Source: a virus. Taken from it: a stretch of 64,000 nucleotides of DNA. Both the position numbers and the translations under genes were made by a program. How positions within the stretch are numbered: position 1 is the first letter of the stretch; every line of letters begins with the position of its first letter. Below, piece by piece: positions 62,701 to 64,000 of this stretch. Where the stretch lies: positions 30,935-94,934 of IMG/VR virus record IMGVR_UViG_3300025086_000013, one strand, 5' to 3'. Below the pieces are notes generated by a model. The model searched no databases and was not told where the DNA came from. It worked only from the letters and a program-made list of their open reading frames with translations.

Positions 62701-63524
62701 ATTGGATTATCTTTTAACCACATTATTAAACTTTGTATTTCTTGTTTTAAATATGGTAATTCATAAATAATAATTTCTTTTACAACAGGTTCCCCATTAA
62801 TATATTTACTTATTGGATATCCATATTCATCTTTTCCTTCTTCTTCAAATATTACATGTTGTATTTTTAAATCTCCAATTTTAAGTTTTGGATTATGCTT
62901 TTTAATAATATAAGCATATAAACTTAATTGAAGATTATAATGTTTTAAATTGCAATCATCTAAATGATTTACAGGTTTATACATTTTAGATGTTATTCCT
63001 TCCCAATTAGTAAAACCTTTTTTCTTTATTTCTTTGTTAGTCTTATAATCAAGTATATTTATTTTACCATTTACTATACTAACAAGATCAGCTTGTCCAC
63101 ATAATCCTGCAGATTTTAAATAGACAAAATGTTCTGGATATACACCATTTTTTAATTTTTGTTCTGGTGCAATTTTAATTCCATTTTGATCAGTAATAGG
63201 TTCAATAATTGGAACTTCAACACCATCTCTTTCTATTGTAGAAAATTCTAATAATCTTTTTTCTCTTTCATTATGATACCAATTACCAAGTTCAATAGCT
63301 CTTTCTGATTCTTTATTCCAAATATCTAAAATTTTTTTTGGAGGAATCTTATACCACTTTGATCTTTTATTTTTAGATGATTTTTTAGATTGTGCTTCTG
63401 CATTAAATTTAGGTTTAAACATACCTACAAATGATGTAACACTAGTCCATTTAATCTGATCTTTTTTAAGATCTTCATTAAGACTCTCATATATATGACC
63501 ATCTTCTTTAAATATTACTGCCAT
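62694..63524 (-). CDS. PD-(D/E)XK superfamily nuclease (RecB/Cas4-like)
   Basis: 276 residues, ATG at 63524. The motifs appear in order: GNWYHNEREKRLL (motif I type, G-x-x-x-H with a following Glu), GLCGQADLV (the metal-binding Asp, about 146), INILDYKTNKE (D-x-K, Asp about 157 and Lys about 159), and LQLSLYAYII, the Q-x-x-x-Y helix typical of RecB-family nucleases. It should be an active DNA nuclease. Such genes often lie beside the terminase in crAss-like phages. The likely role is processing of replication or packaging intermediates, or degradation of host DNA. It overlaps both neighbours by a few bases. Confidence 0.85.
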   Translation of the reverse strand: MAVIFKEDGHIYESLNEDLKKDQIKWTSVTSFVGMFKPKFNAEAQSKKSSKNKRSKWYKIPPKKILDIWNKESERAIELGNWYHNEREKRLLEFSTIERDGVEVPIIEPITDQNGIKIAPEQKLKNGVYPEHFVYLKSAGLCGQADLVSIVNGKINILDYKTNKEIKKKGFTNWEGITSKMYKPVNHLDDCNLKHYNLQLSLYAYIIKKHNPKLKIGDLKIQHVIFEEEGKDEYGYPISKYINGEPVVKEIIIYELPYLKQEIQSLIMWLKDNPIC

Positions 63525-63843
63525 TTTCTTTTTGTTTTATTTGTTGTTTAATAAGTTTTTCAGATTTAGCATCAACAACAGCAGGCCATTTTCCTTTTGG
63601 ACAACTTGATGACAAGGCTCTAAGTTTTAACCCTAAACTACAACCACAATCTCCACAACATGGTTGAGTTCCATTAACAGCACATTTATCTCCTTTACTA
63701 TCTAATTCAGGACATGTAACACAATATGACCATCTTAAATCTGCAATTTGCTCTACATCTTCTTTTTTAAAGACTTTATTTTTAACTCCTTCTACTATTT
63801 GTTTTATATTACCAAAAGCTCCAATAATTTTATTTATTCTCAT
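63508..63843 (-). CDS. Small cysteine-rich zinc-type protein
   Basis: 111 residues, ATG at 63843, overlapping both neighbours. Eight cysteines are grouped as YCVTCPEL, DKCAVN, CCGDCGCS and SSCPKGKW, enough for two zinc sites. The helical N-terminus carries GAFGNIKQIVEGVKNKVFKK. A conserved-looking LGLKLRALSS links the cysteine groups. I recall short proteins of this type in phages of Bacteroidota with no assigned role. It could bind nucleic acid or partner the nuclease encoded next. No stronger call is possible. Confidence 0.6.
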   Translation of the reverse strand: MRINKIIGAFGNIKQIVEGVKNKVFKKEDVEQIADLRWSYCVTCPELDSKGDKCAVNGTQPCCGDCGCSLGLKLRALSSSCPKGKWPAVVDAKSEKLIKQQIKQKENGSNI

Positions 63844-64000
63844 TTTTGAACTTTTTTTTATTTTTTATATTTTCATTTAGTTTACCCAAAGCTAATTCCA
63901 TTTGTTCAATCTTACTTTTAACTGGAACATATTTCTCATAACCTTTATAAGTCATTTTTTCAAGATTACCTAATATATCTTTTTGTCTTTTAATAGATTT
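63830..64000 (-). CDS. Partial lysine-rich gene, C-terminal end only
   Basis: An open frame enters from the right edge and runs 56 codons to a TAA at 63830. It overlaps the next ATG by 14 bases, as other genes here do. The visible part (ILGNLEKMTYKGYEKY, SKIEQMELALGKLNENIKN) is lysine/glutamate-rich and heptad-like, probably coiled coil. The start and function lie outside the window. The overlap geometry supports it, but the short length leaves some doubt. Confidence 0.5.
   Translation of the reverse strand, partial: KSIKRQKDILGNLEKMTYKGYEKYVPVKSKIEQMELALGKLNENIKNKKKFKNENK

Noticed and set aside
1-64000. CRISPR arrays, tRNA genes, insertion sequences or attachment sites
   Set aside because: The window is almost completely coding on one strand, and no spaced direct repeats, cloverleaf-like segments or terminal inverted repeats were seen by eye.

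Overview
This window is a contiguous piece of the late (virion) region of a large tailed phage that looks like a Crassvirales (crAss-like) relative, so the host is most likely a member of Bacteroidota. The grounds are: (1) a giant open reading frame carrying the metal-binding loop DFDID of the crAss/YonO-type single-chain RNA polymerase, preceded by an R-I-P-S-Q segment; (2) a terminase large subunit, portal and major capsid protein in the expected order; (3) a run of very long virion proteins whose N-termini resemble crAss-like cargo and tail proteins as I remember them. The DNA is strongly AT-rich by eye. The family assignment rests on motifs and memory of the families, with no database search.

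Every gene I can support lies on the minus strand, so the window reads from right to left. Packing is tight: no gap exceeds about 130 bases and several neighbours overlap by 1-17 bases. I saw no tRNA, rRNA, CRISPR array, insertion sequence or integrase. Of 26 visible stop codons I count 22 TAA, 4 TAG and no TGA. TAG is therefore a true stop here, which argues against amber recoding in this module.

Region by region in transcription order. 64000-61868: a lysine-rich partial gene, a cysteine-rich zinc-type protein, a PD-(D/E)XK nuclease, a conserved unknown and a phage GroES. 61875-53718: terminase large subunit, a 33-residue micro-gene, portal, a charged scaffold-like protein and the major capsid protein, closed by a terminator. 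53644-47317: neck or structural proteins, including a 413-residue protein with its own promoter-like motif and strong terminator. 47235-42559: a collagen-like fibre with a possible vWA fold and a cysteine-rich partner, closed by a terminator. 42428-39047: a metallophosphoesterase and three tail ring/tube proteins. 39036-30373: a 2,887-residue tail stabilisation (muzzle) protein with an embedded metzincin protease. 30373-1: five consecutive giant proteins, likely packaged or ejected with the DNA. They include a cell-wall enzyme (two lysozyme-like domains, two LysM, an L,D-transpeptidase), a protein with an outer-membrane-barrel-like C-terminus, and the RNA polymerase giant, which runs off the left edge.

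Read together, the right half builds and fills the capsid and the left half delivers the genome: surface proteolysis at the muzzle, wall cutting and possibly resealing, membrane passage, then entry of an RNA polymerase for the first transcription. An AT-rich motif, TTTTGTATATTATA on the minus strand, recurs upstream of several late genes and is a good candidate for a phage-specific late promoter.
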